This document shows positions 42,623-51,653 of a stretch of DNA of 64,000 nucleotides, piece by piece. Origin of the DNA: Enterovibrio sp045679545. GTDB lineage: Bacteria > Pseudomonadota > Gammaproteobacteria > Enterobacterales > Vibrionaceae. Made by a program: the position numbers and the translations under genes. The DNA is taken from NCBI RefSeq assembly GCF_045679545.1, contig NZ_CP166194.1:806001-870000 (forward strand). Direction: 5' to 3'. The stretch's first letter is position 1, and each line of letters begins with the position of its first letter. Below the pieces are notes generated by a model. The model was not told the DNA's origin. It was given only the letters and a program-made list of their open reading frames with translations, and did not search any database.

Positions 42623-43093
42623 CTATTCCCGATGATAAGGGTGATTCGCGGTAATACTCCAAGCGCGATAGAGACTTTCCGCCATCACCACGCGTACCAG
42701 TGGGTGTGGAAGTGTCAACGGAGACAAAGACCAACTCTGCTCTGCCGCGGCTTTACACGCAGGTGAAAGCCCTTCTGGGCCGCCAATCAAGATAGAGACA
42801 TCTCGTGCGTCTAACTTCCAGCTTTCCAGTTGTTCTGCCAATTGCTCTGTGTCCCAGCGCTTTCCTGGAATGTCTAACGTCACGATGCGGTTTCCTTTTG
42901 GAACAGCCGCCAACATTGCTTCGCCTTCTTTTTGCAAAATACGCGCAATATCGGCGTTTTTCCCGCGCTTACCCGCGGTAATTTCGACCAGTTCCAGCGG
43001 CATATCTTTAGGGAAGCGGCGACTGTATTCTTTGTAGCCTTCTTCGACCCATTTCGGCATCTTGGTGCCAACCGCAATCAGTTGTAATTTCAT
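42623..43093 (-). CDS. rlmH: 23S rRNA pseudouridine-1915 N3-methyltransferase
   Basis: A 156-residue SPOUT methyltransferase. The N-terminus MKLQLIAVGTKMPKWVEEGY and the knot motif VSILIGGPEGLSPACK (about residues 100-115) plus SLSPLTLPHPLVRVVMAES and a C-terminal tyrosine stretch (YHRE) are diagnostic. It modifies pseudouridine 1915 in helix 69 of 70S ribosomes. The start gives the E. coli length (155); a 26-codon longer frame overlaps rsfS and is rejected. Confidence 0.96.
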   Translation of the reverse strand: MKLQLIAVGTKMPKWVEEGYKEYSRRFPKDMPLELVEITAGKRGKNADIARILQKEGEAMLAAVPKGNRIVTLDIPGKRWDTEQLAEQLESWKLDARDVSILIGGPEGLSPACKAAAEQSWSLSPLTLPHPLVRVVMAESLYRAWSITANHPYHRE

Positions 43094-43097
43094 CGAA

Positions 43098-43415
43098 TCA
43101 GTTCCACAGCTTTTCAAGCTCATATAACTGACGCTGCTCGTCTTGCATGATATGTAGCATGACGTCGCCAAGGTCTAGTACAACCCATTCGCCTTCATTT
43201 TGTCCTTCCATGCCCAATGAGCGAACGTTGGCAGCGAGTGCTTCATCAGCAACATGCTCAGCAATAGAAGAAACATGACGCTTGGAGTTACCAGTGCAAA
43301 GCACCATATAATCTGTGATGCTGCTTTTGTCTCTCACATCAAGAGTCACAATGTCTGCCGCTTTCATATCATCAGCTTTGTCGACAACGAAGTGTTGAAG
43401 TTGTTCAGGAAGCAA
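43098..43415 (-). CDS. rsfS: Ribosomal silencing factor RsfS
   Basis: A 105-residue protein that binds ribosomal protein L14 and blocks subunit joining when nutrients are low. The family motif is IVTLDVRDKSSITDYMVLCTGNS (about residues 22-44) and GEWVVLDLGDVMLHIM. The start is TTG with AAGGGG 6 bases upstream. It begins the rsfS-rlmH-mrdA-rodA series, and has its own promoter with a flanking 8-base inverted repeat. Confidence 0.94.
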   Translation of the reverse strand: MLPEQLQHFVVDKADDMKAADIVTLDVRDKSSITDYMVLCTGNSKRHVSSIAEHVADEALAANVRSLGMEGQNEGEWVVLDLGDVMLHIMQDEQRQLYELEKLWN

Positions 43416-43440
43416 TGTTTTCCCCTTAATATTGGGTGTT

Positions 43441-43479
43441 TGTCAGTGAGATCTTATCGAGAAAATTATAACACTGACA
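43441..43479 (-). repeat. Inverted repeat around the rsfS -10
   Basis: TGTCAGTG at 43441-43448 and CACTGACA at 43472-43479 are perfect inverse copies, 23 bases apart, flanking the -10. The arms lie near +10 and between -10 and -35. This resembles a pair of operator half-sites; no known regulator is implied. Confidence 0.6.
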
Positions 43480-43492
43480 GTTGGGATTTAAA
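43465..43492 (-). promoter_or_regulatory. Probable rsfS promoter
   Basis: On the minus strand TTTAAA (43487-43492), 16 bases, TATAAT (43465-43470). The predicted start is near 43458, giving a leader of about 43 bases before the TTG. Confidence 0.65.
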
Positions 43493-43500
43493 TACGGTGG

Positions 43501-44532
43501 TTAACAGTGAATAGAGGCAAGGTGCACAGGGTGACCGCACATATCGAGACAAAATGCAGACAGTGCAGGCCATGGCTGGCTGTCAAAGTCGGTTTTAACC
43601 ATCAATTCAATGTCAGCAAGGTTATTTACCAAGCTCATCAGTCGAGCAAGTGGCAGACGATGTAAGGCCGAGGTTAACGGTGCTCGGCGAGCTTGCCATA
43701 CACGATAGTGGTCAAAAATCTTATTCAGTCCCATGCCAGACGCGCCGTATTCTTGCATCTTGCAAAGTTGTATCAGTTCTTTTTGGATCACGCGAAGCAA
43801 AATCGTGATCTCTACGCCTTCGGCTTCCAGTTGACGAACAATGCGCACAGCGCGTTTTGCCTTGCCATCAATTAAGGCGTCGGTGAGCTGAAACGGTGTG
43901 TAGTGATTGTTTCGCGATAGCGCATCTTGCAACCGAGGCAAGGTGAGAGCGCCATCGGGATAGAGCAACTGTAGCTTCATTAAGCTTTGTGACAAGGCGA
44001 GAAGATTTCCTTCGTGCCACTGCGCGAGTAATTGTACGGATTCATAGTCTGGCTTTAAGCCCAGCGCATGGCAGCGTGTTTCGACGAAGCGAGGCAGTTG
44101 GCGAGCATCAGGGGTATTACACGGCACATAAAGGCCGTTCTTTTGAAACAGCGTGAACCACTTTGCCGACTCTTGCTTTTTGTTAAGGCGTGGACCTTCT
44201 AGAATCAACACCAAGTCTTGATGCAATAACGGTTCAAGTTCTTTCAGCGCATTGGCTTGCGCGGTTGTTAATGCGTTTTCAGGTAACGTTAGGACAATAA
44301 CCTGACGACTAGAAAACAGGCTCAGTGCCTGACAGGTGTCGTAAATATCTTGCCAGTTAAGTTGATTGTCGACCGTGTAGCGGTGCTTTTCATCAAAACC
44401 TTGGCGAGCTGCTTCTGCAATAATGCTTTGTTGGGCTTCTTGCTTAAGCAGTGGCTCGTTGCCGAACAGAAGGTAGGTCTGACACAAGCCTTGATGCAGG
44501 CGTTGTGTCAGTTGTTCTGGGTAGATCCTCAT
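43501..44532 (-). CDS. holA: DNA polymerase III delta subunit
   Basis: A 343-residue AAA+-like clamp-loader subunit that opens the beta clamp. The N-terminus MRIYPEQLTQRLHQGLCQTY and the YLLFGNEPLLKQEA segment (about residues 20-33) identify it; the later GNLLALSQSLMKLQLLYP and LTDALIDGKAKRAVRI segments are typical of the family. It overlaps lptE by 4 bases and lies 85 bases before rsfS, the order of enterics (leuS-lptE-holA). Confidence 0.94.
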   Translation of the reverse strand: MRIYPEQLTQRLHQGLCQTYLLFGNEPLLKQEAQQSIIAEAARQGFDEKHRYTVDNQLNWQDIYDTCQALSLFSSRQVIVLTLPENALTTAQANALKELEPLLHQDLVLILEGPRLNKKQESAKWFTLFQKNGLYVPCNTPDARQLPRFVETRCHALGLKPDYESVQLLAQWHEGNLLALSQSLMKLQLLYPDGALTLPRLQDALSRNNHYTPFQLTDALIDGKAKRAVRIVRQLEAEGVEITILLRVIQKELIQLCKMQEYGASGMGLNKIFDHYRVWQARRAPLTSALHRLPLARLMSLVNNLADIELMVKTDFDSQPWPALSAFCLDMCGHPVHLASIHC

Positions 44533-45200
44533 TCGACGTTTTCACTGTCTGTGGTGAAGCTGGACAAGGGTTTACCACGTGATTCCTCATCCTTGCCGTC
44601 AAAGCGTGTTTCGATCGTCAGATCAGCGTTGGTGCTATCAACGCCCTGATAAAGTTCGCGTAGTGCTTTTTCTTCGGCTTCTTCACGCTCATAAGCTTCG
44701 ATGTGCGCATTCAAACGCGCCAGCTGTCGCATGATTTGCTTGGTCGCTTCGACTCGCATCTCTTGCGCAAGCATTTCCTCTTCCACTGACTTTGCTAATG
44801 CAGTGAGTGGGTTATCGAGGTATGTGCGGCTAAGCGACGTGGAAAAACTGTAGTTCCCTTTACCGGGTACAGTCACGGAATAGCTCACGGTGTAAGCAAA
44901 TTGCTTTTCTGCAACACGGCTGTTTTGGTAAAGAGAAAGCGTACTTTCACCGTAGCTTTCGCCGTTCAAACTCAGGTTTGAGATGGTTTCAGCAGGCGGC
45001 ACCAGATCGATGTCATAGAGACGAAGCTGTGATTTCATTTCACGGGTTAGTTTGCCGTATTGGTCAAAACTCGTGATAGAAAGCTTCTGGATTTCGTCAG
45101 GCAGATTGTAGCTGCCACGAAGTTGGAATCCGCAAGACGCGGTGGCCAAAGCGGCCACCACGACAAGCAGGGTTCGGAGAGAGCGAAAGATCGATGTCAC
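44529..45200 (-). CDS. lptE: LPS-assembly lipoprotein LptE
   Basis: A 223-residue outer-membrane lipoprotein plugging the LptD barrel for lipopolysaccharide insertion. The signal and lipobox are in LLVVVAALATASC (cysteine about 23), followed by GFQLRGSYNLP, a family hallmark. The core ends near LARLNAHIEAYER; beyond about residue 175 is a long, acidic tail (AEEKALRELYQGVD ... DSENVE) not found in the shorter E. coli protein (193). It is coupled to holA by a 4-base overlap. Confidence 0.92.
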   Translation of the reverse strand: MTSIFRSLRTLLVVVAALATASCGFQLRGSYNLPDEIQKLSITSFDQYGKLTREMKSQLRLYDIDLVPPAETISNLSLNGESYGESTLSLYQNSRVAEKQFAYTVSYSVTVPGKGNYSFSTSLSRTYLDNPLTALAKSVEEEMLAQEMRVEATKQIMRQLARLNAHIEAYEREEAEEKALRELYQGVDSTNADLTIETRFDGKDEESRGKPLSSFTTDSENVE

Positions 45201-45253
45201 CGAATTCTCCCTGTTTTTATTAGCAAAGATGCGAGCAAACGAGTTAGCAACAG

Positions 45254-47827
45254 TTAGTTTGCAACAATGTTAACCAGTTTGCCTGGTACGTAGATCACCT
45301 TACGAACGGTTTTTCCTTCGATGAATTTCACTACGTGCTCATCGTTTTGTGCCATGGCTTCAACGTCAGCTTTTGCTGCGTCAGCGGCAACGGTGATTTT
45401 AGCGCGAAGCTTACCGTTCACTTGAACGATGATAAGTTTCTCGTCTTCAATCATCGCATCGTTGTCGGCAACAGGCCATTGCGCGTGGTCGACATCGCTT
45501 TCACCCAGAGCAGTCCACAACTCATTGCTGATGTGCGGTGTGATTGGGTAAAGCATAGCAACGACGGCCTTCAATGCTTCGTCAAGGATTGCGCGATCCG
45601 TGTCAGTCTCTTGCGGTGCTTTCGCCAGACGGTTCATCAACTCCATCACAGCAGCAATGGCGGTGTTGAAAGTTTGACGACGGCCAATGTCATCGCTCAC
45701 TTTGGCGATAGTCTTGTGCACTTCGCGGCGCAGTGTTTTCTGTTCTGCATTGAGTGCAGAGGCATCTAACGCAGATACAGCACCTTTTGACGTGTGCTCA
45801 AACACTAACTTCCAGATACGTTTCAGGAAGCGATTTGCCCCTTCAACACCAGATTCTTGCCATTCCAATGTCATGTCGGCAGGGGATGCGAACATCATGA
45901 ACAAACGCACGGTGTCAGCACCGTACTTGTCCACCATTTCTTGCGGGTCGATACCGTTGTTTTTCGACTTAGACATTTTGGTCATGCCTGAGTGAACAAG
46001 ATTGTTGCCTTCGGTATCAACGGCGCTAGTGATGCGACCTTTTTCATCACGCTCAACGGTCACTTCCGTTGGAGAAACCCACACTTTCGCGCCTTTCTCG
46101 TTGTTGTAGTAATACGCATCAGCCAACACCATGCCTTGGCAAAGGAGTTGTTTGAACGGTTCGTCACTTTCAACCATTCCTGCGTCACGCAGAAGCTTGT
46201 GGAAGAAGCGAGAGTACAACAGGTGCATGACGGCGTGTTCAATACCACCTACATACTGGTCAACAGGCAACCAGTAGTTCGCCGCATCTGAATCCAGCAT
46301 TTGGTCAGCTTTTGGTGAACAGTAACGTGCGTAGTACCAAGAAGACTCCATGAAGGTGTCAAACGTATCGGTTTCACGCAGCGCGGGTTGACCGTTGAAC
46401 GTCGTTTCTGCCCATGTTTTGTCGGCTTTGATAGGGCTAGTCACGCCATCCATTACCACGTCTTCTGGCAGAAGCACTGGCAGTTGGTCTGCAGGTACTG
46501 GGTGTACTTGGCCATCTTCAGTGGTCACCATTGGGATTGGAGAACCCCAGTAACGTTGACGAGAAACACCCCAGTCACGCAGGCGGAAGTTCACTGTTTT
46601 GTGTCCTTTGCCTTCTGACTCAAGTTTTGATGCTATCGCGTCAAACGCTTGCTCAAACGTCAAACCGTCGAATTCGCCAGAATTGAACAGAACACCTTTT
46701 TCGGTGTACGCAGCTTCTGAAATATCTAGCTCGCTGCCATCTTCTGGTTTGATAACACCGATGATTTCGATGCCATATTTTGTGGCAAATTCGTAGTCGC
46801 GCTGGTCGTGACCAGGAACCGCCATGACAGCGCCTGTGCCGTAATCCATCAGAACAAAGTTAGCCACATAGATTGGCACTTCACGGCCGTTAAGTGGGTG
46901 GATAGCCTTCAGGCCAGTATCCATGCCTTTTTTCTCCATGGTCGCAAGCTCAGCTTCAGCAACCTTGGTGTTACGGCATTCGTCGATAAACGCAGCTAGC
47001 GCTGGGTTTGTCTCTGCAGCTTGCGCAGCAAGAGGGTGGCCTGCTGCGATACCCACGTAGGTAACACCCATCAGAGTGTCAGGACGTGTGGTGTAGACTT
47101 CTAGGTCTGAATTGCCGGCAACCTTGAACGACAACTCTACGCCTTCAGAGCGACCAATCCAGTTACGTTGCATGGTTTTCACCATGTCAGGCCAGCCATC
47201 AAGCTTGTCTAGATCGTCCAGCAGTTCTTGTGCGTACGCGGTGATTTTGATGAACCACTGTGGAATTTCTTTTTGCTCTACTGGTGTGTCACAACGCCAG
47301 CAGCAGCCATCTTCTACTTGTTCGTTCGCCAATACGGTTTGGTCGTTAGGACACCAGTTTACAGAAGAAGTCTTCTTGTAAACCAAGCCTTGGTCGTACA
47401 GCTTGGTGAAGAACTCTTGTTCCCAACGGTAGTATTCAGGTGTACAAGTCGCGAATTCGCGGTCCCAATCATAGCCAAAGCCCAGCAGTTTTAGCTGGTT
47501 CTTCATGTACTCGATGTTTTCGTAAGTCCATGGTGCTGGCGCTGTCTTATTCTTCACTGCGGCGTTTTCCGCTGGCAGGCCGAACGCATCCCAGCCGATA
47601 GGCTGCATCACGTTTTTGCCTTGCAGGCGCTGATAGCGAGCAATTACATCACCGATCGTGTAGTTACGAACGTGACCCATGTGCAGGCGACCACTTGGGT
47701 ATGGGAACATTGATAGGCAGTAGAACTTTTCTTTGCTAGGGTCTTCTTGAGCAACAAAAGTTTTGTTCTTGTCCCAATCGGCCTGAACCTTAGGCTCTAT
47801 GTCCTGTGGACGGTATTGCTCTTGCAT
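45254..47827 (-). CDS. leuS: Leucyl-tRNA synthetase
   Basis: An 857-residue class I synthetase. MFPYPSGRLHMGHVRNYTIG contains the HMGH catalytic motif (about residues 40-55), the KMSKSKNNG loop is at about 619, the editing domain (about 220-420) contains TTRPDTLMG, and the anticodon and C-terminal domains follow. The start is uncertain: an ATG 18 bases upstream (47845) gives a repeated N-terminus MQEQNP-MQEQYRP. The inner one fits other Vibrio proteins; the outer has a slightly better GGA ribosome site. Confidence 0.95.
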   Translation of the reverse strand: MQEQYRPQDIEPKVQADWDKNKTFVAQEDPSKEKFYCLSMFPYPSGRLHMGHVRNYTIGDVIARYQRLQGKNVMQPIGWDAFGLPAENAAVKNKTAPAPWTYENIEYMKNQLKLLGFGYDWDREFATCTPEYYRWEQEFFTKLYDQGLVYKKTSSVNWCPNDQTVLANEQVEDGCCWRCDTPVEQKEIPQWFIKITAYAQELLDDLDKLDGWPDMVKTMQRNWIGRSEGVELSFKVAGNSDLEVYTTRPDTLMGVTYVGIAAGHPLAAQAAETNPALAAFIDECRNTKVAEAELATMEKKGMDTGLKAIHPLNGREVPIYVANFVLMDYGTGAVMAVPGHDQRDYEFATKYGIEIIGVIKPEDGSELDISEAAYTEKGVLFNSGEFDGLTFEQAFDAIASKLESEGKGHKTVNFRLRDWGVSRQRYWGSPIPMVTTEDGQVHPVPADQLPVLLPEDVVMDGVTSPIKADKTWAETTFNGQPALRETDTFDTFMESSWYYARYCSPKADQMLDSDAANYWLPVDQYVGGIEHAVMHLLYSRFFHKLLRDAGMVESDEPFKQLLCQGMVLADAYYYNNEKGAKVWVSPTEVTVERDEKGRITSAVDTEGNNLVHSGMTKMSKSKNNGIDPQEMVDKYGADTVRLFMMFASPADMTLEWQESGVEGANRFLKRIWKLVFEHTSKGAVSALDASALNAEQKTLRREVHKTIAKVSDDIGRRQTFNTAIAAVMELMNRLAKAPQETDTDRAILDEALKAVVAMLYPITPHISNELWTALGESDVDHAQWPVADNDAMIEDEKLIIVQVNGKLRAKITVAADAAKADVEAMAQNDEHVVKFIEGKTVRKVIYVPGKLVNIVAN

Positions 47828-47953
47828 CGGGTTTTGTTCTTGCATCGATGACATCCGGGAAATATGTGAGATAGGTATAAAATGTACCAAAATAATCGAC
47901 ATAGAATAACTAAAGGTAGAAGGCGCAACAACAGTTGAATGCAGAGGTGACCT

Positions 47954-48439
47954 ATGTCAGAGCAAAAAACGGAGTATAAGTTGCTAACTCAACGAATTAG
48001 CGACGCCTTAAAGAACAGCCCTGAGGAGCTTCAACGTTGGGTTGACCTGTCTGAGCGTTATTTTGAAGCTGCGTCAGACATGACCAAAGATGAACTCGCC
48101 CTAATTGAAGCGTATTTCAAACGTGATGTTCAGGCGTTCAGTGAGCGCTACAATCAACCCGAAACGGAAGTGGATGATGGTCAGTTGTTCCGCAGTCTCA
48201 TCGCCAATTCAATATGGCAACAGTTAGCGGAGATTACAGACAAAACGCAACTGGAATGGCGTGAAGTGCTGCAAGATATTCAGCATCATGGTGTGTATTC
48301 TGCGGGTGAAGTGGTCGGTTTGGGTATTCTGATTTGCGAGAAGTGTGGCAATCAGACGGAGCATACCCATGTCGGTGTGCTGATCCCATGCATCAAATGT
48401 GGCAATAAGCAGTTCAGCCGGAAGCCTTTTCCCGCGTAG
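47954..48439 (+). CDS. ybeL: Zinc-ribbon protein YbeL (DUF1451)
   Basis: A 161-residue soluble protein, mostly helical, ending in a zinc ribbon (ICEKCGN about residues 128-134, and PCIKCGNKQF about 145-154), four cysteines in CxxC pairs. The middle includes HHGVYSAGEVVGLG, typical of the family. The function is unknown. It lies beside leuS on the opposite strand, as ybeL does in E. coli. The ribosome site is short (GAGGTGACCT). Confidence 0.93.
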   Translation: MSEQKTEYKLLTQRISDALKNSPEELQRWVDLSERYFEAASDMTKDELALIEAYFKRDVQAFSERYNQPETEVDDGQLFRSLIANSIWQQLAEITDKTQLEWREVLQDIQHHGVYSAGEVVGLGILICEKCGNQTEHTHVGVLIPCIKCGNKQFSRKPFPA

Positions 48440-48526
48440 ATGTGGGGAATAGCAGGACCAGAGAAGGGGCGGGGAAAGAAGGCCCTAGGAGGAGAGGGGC
48501 CTAGGACCCAGTACGCAGCTTGCGTC
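48440..48526. other. Purine-rich spacer with two CCTAGG palindromes
   Basis: 87 bases between convergent ybeL and the SYLF gene. The plus strand is very purine-rich. CCTAGG occurs at 48484-48489 and 48500-48505 and can pair as a stem-loop; it may serve as a terminator but lacks a T-run. Confidence 0.5.
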
Positions 48527-49117
48527 CTATTTTAGCGGTTCGACATTGAATTTTTGTCCTGCGAGTGCCGCTTCTACCATTAGCCCGCCTTTGGCTTGGG
48601 TGAAGATAGCTGTGCCGTTAATGTAATACGCCTTAGATTGTGCGTTCCCTGCGCTTGCTGACGTCCCCGTTGTTCCTACATGCGCAGCCGCTCCCTCGGT
48701 GAGTGCAGTCGCCGACGCTTGAGCGCCGAGTTCAAAACTGCCCGACATAAAGTTATCAAACGTTTCTTTGTCTTCAAAAAACAGTATTTCGCTAAATGCT
48801 TGCCCACCGAACGTCAAACCAATCGACACTTGAATAAGCTCGGCTTGTGCGACGGTATTATTGCCTTGAAAGACCAAGCCTTTGCCATAGGCACCGCCTA
48901 TCCAGAATCCGCCTTTTCCAACAGATGGAAATACCGCGTAGCCGTAGGCTTTCTCGAAAAACGGTTTTACTTCATTAAACCGGTGGTAATTAGCGAGGGC
49001 GGCACGGGTATTGGCAAATAACTCTGGATCGGCTTCGGCTTCGGCCGAGACTGGCGTAATGAAAAGCGAAGAAGAAAGGATCACGGTCAGTGACAAAAAT
49101 CTGGCTAAAGCGCGCAT
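48527..49117 (-). CDS. SYLF/YSC84-domain exported protein
   Basis: A 196-residue protein with a signal peptide (about residues 1-25, ending PVSAEAEA; no lipobox), so probably periplasmic or surface-exposed. The body fits the SYLF/Ysc84 lipid-binding domain (PF04366): KAYGYAVFPSVGKGGFWIGG (about 55-75), GKGLVFQG, SIGLTFGGQAFSEILFF (about 95-111), and the ALTEGAAAHVG loop. SYLF proteins bind phosphoinositides in eukaryotes; the bacterial role is unclear. GGGAG 8 bases upstream supports the start. Confidence 0.88.
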   Translation of the reverse strand: MRALARFLSLTVILSSSLFITPVSAEAEADPELFANTRAALANYHRFNEVKPFFEKAYGYAVFPSVGKGGFWIGGAYGKGLVFQGNNTVAQAELIQVSIGLTFGGQAFSEILFFEDKETFDNFMSGSFELGAQASATALTEGAAAHVGTTGTSASAGNAQSKAYYINGTAIFTQAKGGLMVEAALAGQKFNVEPLK

Positions 49118-49135
49118 TTGAATCTCCCTGTGAAT

Positions 49136-49169
49136 CAAAAAAACAAGGCCGAGGATAAACGCTCGGCCT
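49136..49169 (-). terminator. Terminator after lnt
   Basis: AAGGCCGAG-GATAAACG-CTCGGCCTT; on the minus strand it is followed by TGTTTTTTT. It lies about 39 bases past the lnt stop and before the SYLF gene. Confidence 0.9.
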
Positions 49170-49207
49170 TGATTAAGACATAAGAGGGCAGTGTATGTTC
49201 GCTCTTA

Positions 49208-50755
49208 TTATTGAGACTTGTCGCCAGATGATGCGGTTTGACCGCGCGCTAACACAATCAGTGCAACCCCTGACATCAATATCCACACATAAAGCGGCCA
49301 ATCACCAAAACGGGTATAGGGTGTTTGCCCTCGCGTTGTAGGAACATCGGCACGAAGTACGACGGTTTCAAATTGCGGGATTTGTGCGATCACGTCACCT
49401 TGATAACCAATAGCAGCAGTAAGACCTGTATTGGTTGAACGTAGTACGGGTTTACCGTTTTCCAGCGCGCGCATACGCGCAATTTCAAGGTGCTGATGCG
49501 GGCCGATAGAGGTGCCAAACCAGGTGTCGTTAGACAGCGTCAAAATGAAATCAGATTCGGGTGTCAGGCTTTGGCGAACTTGATCGCTAAAGGCGATTTC
49601 GTAGCAAATCGCAGGCGCAAGTTGATAGCCTTTTGCATCAATGTTCGGCTGCGTATAGTCGCCACGGCTAAACGATGACATGGGCAGGTTAAACAGCGGC
49701 GCTAGTGGACGCAAAATGTCAGCAAACGGCACAAACTCACCAAATACCAGCAAATGGTGCTTACTGTAGCTTTGCTGCGCCGGGTAATTGTATCCATCCA
49801 TGCCGTTGTCACCGAGCGTGATCACGTTATTGTAGAACTGACCGTCTGCGTTTTGATCAAGCACGCCCGTGATGATGGCAGTGTCGTTGTTGATTGCTGC
49901 CGAGTCGAGACGGGCAAGAAAATCGGGCATGTCTCGCTCAAGAGCAGGTATGGCTGCCTCTGGCCAGATCACGATATCAGCTCCCCAGTTTTGTCGCGTC
50001 ATGTCTTGATAGCTCAGTAGCGTTGGCCAACGCTGACTCGGAAGCCATTTCAATTCTTGAGGAACGTTACCTTGGACCATGGCAACATCAACGCTTTCGC
50101 CTGTTTCTTGTACCCACGGAGTTTGGCTGGATACTGCGGCAACAATGGCCACCACAAGTGCTGGCAATAGTGCCGAGACTTTACGAACGATGATGGTGTG
50201 CGCAATCGATGCTGAAATGATCAGCAGCGCGAGTGTAATGCCCTGTACGCCGAGCAAAGGGGCAAACGCCGAGAGTGGGCCATCAATTTGACTATAACCC
50301 GGCCACAGCCACGGGAAGCCTGTTAAGAACCATCCTCGGAACCAATCAATCACGAGCCAAAGTGATGGCGCAAACAGCAGATACGATAACGCGAGGGGCA
50401 GACGCGTTCGTCTAAGGATAAATGCGAACAGCGCAGGGAAGAGCGCTAGGTACATCACCAGTAAGCCGATAAGACAAAGCCCGACCGCTGTGGGTAAGCC
50501 ACCGAATTTTTCGATAACCACGTATACCCAACCTACGCCTGTGCCAAATTGGCCCATACCCCAGCTAAAGCCGATTAACGCAGCACGTTTGGGGGATTGC
50601 TCATGAATGAGTAAGAGGAGGGCGACAAGCGAGACCAGCATAGCCGGCCAGAAGGCGTAAGGCGCGAACGCCAGAGTAGCAAGCGCACCAGAAAAAGCGG
50701 CCCCGAAGATCCGCATGAATACTTGGGGCCGCTTTAAAGTTTGAATATTTAGCAT
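49208..50755 (-). CDS. lnt: Apolipoprotein N-acyltransferase
   Basis: A 515-residue inner-membrane enzyme that adds the third acyl chain to lipoproteins. About six N-terminal helices lead to a periplasmic nitrilase domain with the catalytic triad: E in IVIWPEAAIPALE (about residue 265), K in SKHHLLVFGEFVPF (about 335) and C in APAICYEIAFSDQV (about 390). A last helix closes the chain. It starts 7 bases after the corC stop, in the usual miaB-ybeZ-ybeY-corC-lnt order. The start with MLNIQTLKRP is likely; a later ATG (MRIFGAAF) is possible. Confidence 0.95.
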   Translation of the reverse strand: MLNIQTLKRPQVFMRIFGAAFSGALATLAFAPYAFWPAMLVSLVALLLLIHEQSPKRAALIGFSWGMGQFGTGVGWVYVVIEKFGGLPTAVGLCLIGLLVMYLALFPALFAFILRRTRLPLALSYLLFAPSLWLVIDWFRGWFLTGFPWLWPGYSQIDGPLSAFAPLLGVQGITLALLIISASIAHTIIVRKVSALLPALVVAIVAAVSSQTPWVQETGESVDVAMVQGNVPQELKWLPSQRWPTLLSYQDMTRQNWGADIVIWPEAAIPALERDMPDFLARLDSAAINNDTAIITGVLDQNADGQFYNNVITLGDNGMDGYNYPAQQSYSKHHLLVFGEFVPFADILRPLAPLFNLPMSSFSRGDYTQPNIDAKGYQLAPAICYEIAFSDQVRQSLTPESDFILTLSNDTWFGTSIGPHQHLEIARMRALENGKPVLRSTNTGLTAAIGYQGDVIAQIPQFETVVLRADVPTTRGQTPYTRFGDWPLYVWILMSGVALIVLARGQTASSGDKSQ

Positions 50756-50762
50756 TTGACGA

Positions 50763-51629
50763 TTAAGCCGTTTCCTCTGCAGTAGTATCGGGGATAGTAA
50801 CCTGCAATTGGATAACGCGTCGACTGTCAGCTGCAGTGACTTTGAAATGGAAGTTTTCAATGTCCACTTCTTCACCACGTGTTGGCAGGTGACCAAAGCT
50901 GGTCATGACCAATCCACCAATGGTGTCGATATCGTCATCATTGAACTGAGAACCAAATTTCTCGTTGAAATCTTCCAGCGTGGTCAGCGCTTTCACCGCG
51001 AAGGTGTGCTTGCTGAGCTGGCGGATTTCCTGCTCTTCTTCGTCGTCGTATTCGTCTTCAATATCGCCAACGATTTCTTCAAGAATATCTTCGATAGTCA
51101 CCACGCCTGAAACGCCGCCGAATTCATCGACAACGATCGCCATGTGATAGCGTTCTTCCTGAAACTCTTTCAGCAATCGGTCAACACGCTTGCTTTCCGG
51201 CACTACCACAGCAGGGCGGATCACTTTATCAATGTCGAACGGTTCGCTGTCGGCCATCAGGTAGCGTAGCAAGTCTTTTGCGAGCAGAATGCCTTCAACA
51301 TGGTCTTTGTCATCGCTGATCACCGGGTAGCGTGAGTGCTGGGCGTCGTTGATAACCGTGATGATCTCTTCGAGAGGTTGTGAGCGTTCGATGGTTACCA
51401 TCTGCGAACGCGGAATCATGATGTCTCGAATGCGCATTTCAGAAATCTGCATGACGCCTTCGAGCATATCCCGTGTATCGTGATCGATCAGATCGTTCTG
51501 TTCCGAATCACGGAATACATCTACCAGTTCCTGACGATCTTTAGGTTCGCCCTGAAAGATCTGTCCTAAACGTTCGAAGAAGGTCTTTCTACTCGGACCT
51601 TCAGAGCTTTGTGAGTTGTCTTCGTTCAT
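50763..51629 (-). CDS. corC: CorC/HlyC-family CBS-domain protein
   Basis: A 288-residue cytoplasmic protein: short N-terminal tail, two CBS domains (IRDIMIPRSQMVTIERSQ about residues 71-88, and VVPESKRVDRLLKEFQEERYHMA) and a C-terminal CorC-HlyC domain (about 205-280). It is linked to Mg2+ and Co2+ resistance and is a member of the ybeX/corC set. There are no membrane segments. It sits between ybeY and lnt. Confidence 0.93.
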   Translation of the reverse strand: MNEDNSQSSEGPSRKTFFERLGQIFQGEPKDRQELVDVFRDSEQNDLIDHDTRDMLEGVMQISEMRIRDIMIPRSQMVTIERSQPLEEIITVINDAQHSRYPVISDDKDHVEGILLAKDLLRYLMADSEPFDIDKVIRPAVVVPESKRVDRLLKEFQEERYHMAIVVDEFGGVSGVVTIEDILEEIVGDIEDEYDDEEEQEIRQLSKHTFAVKALTTLEDFNEKFGSQFNDDDIDTIGGLVMTSFGHLPTRGEEVDIENFHFKVTAADSRRVIQLQVTIPDTTAEETA

Positions 51630-51653
51630 TGTCTCAATATTTACAACGTTAAT

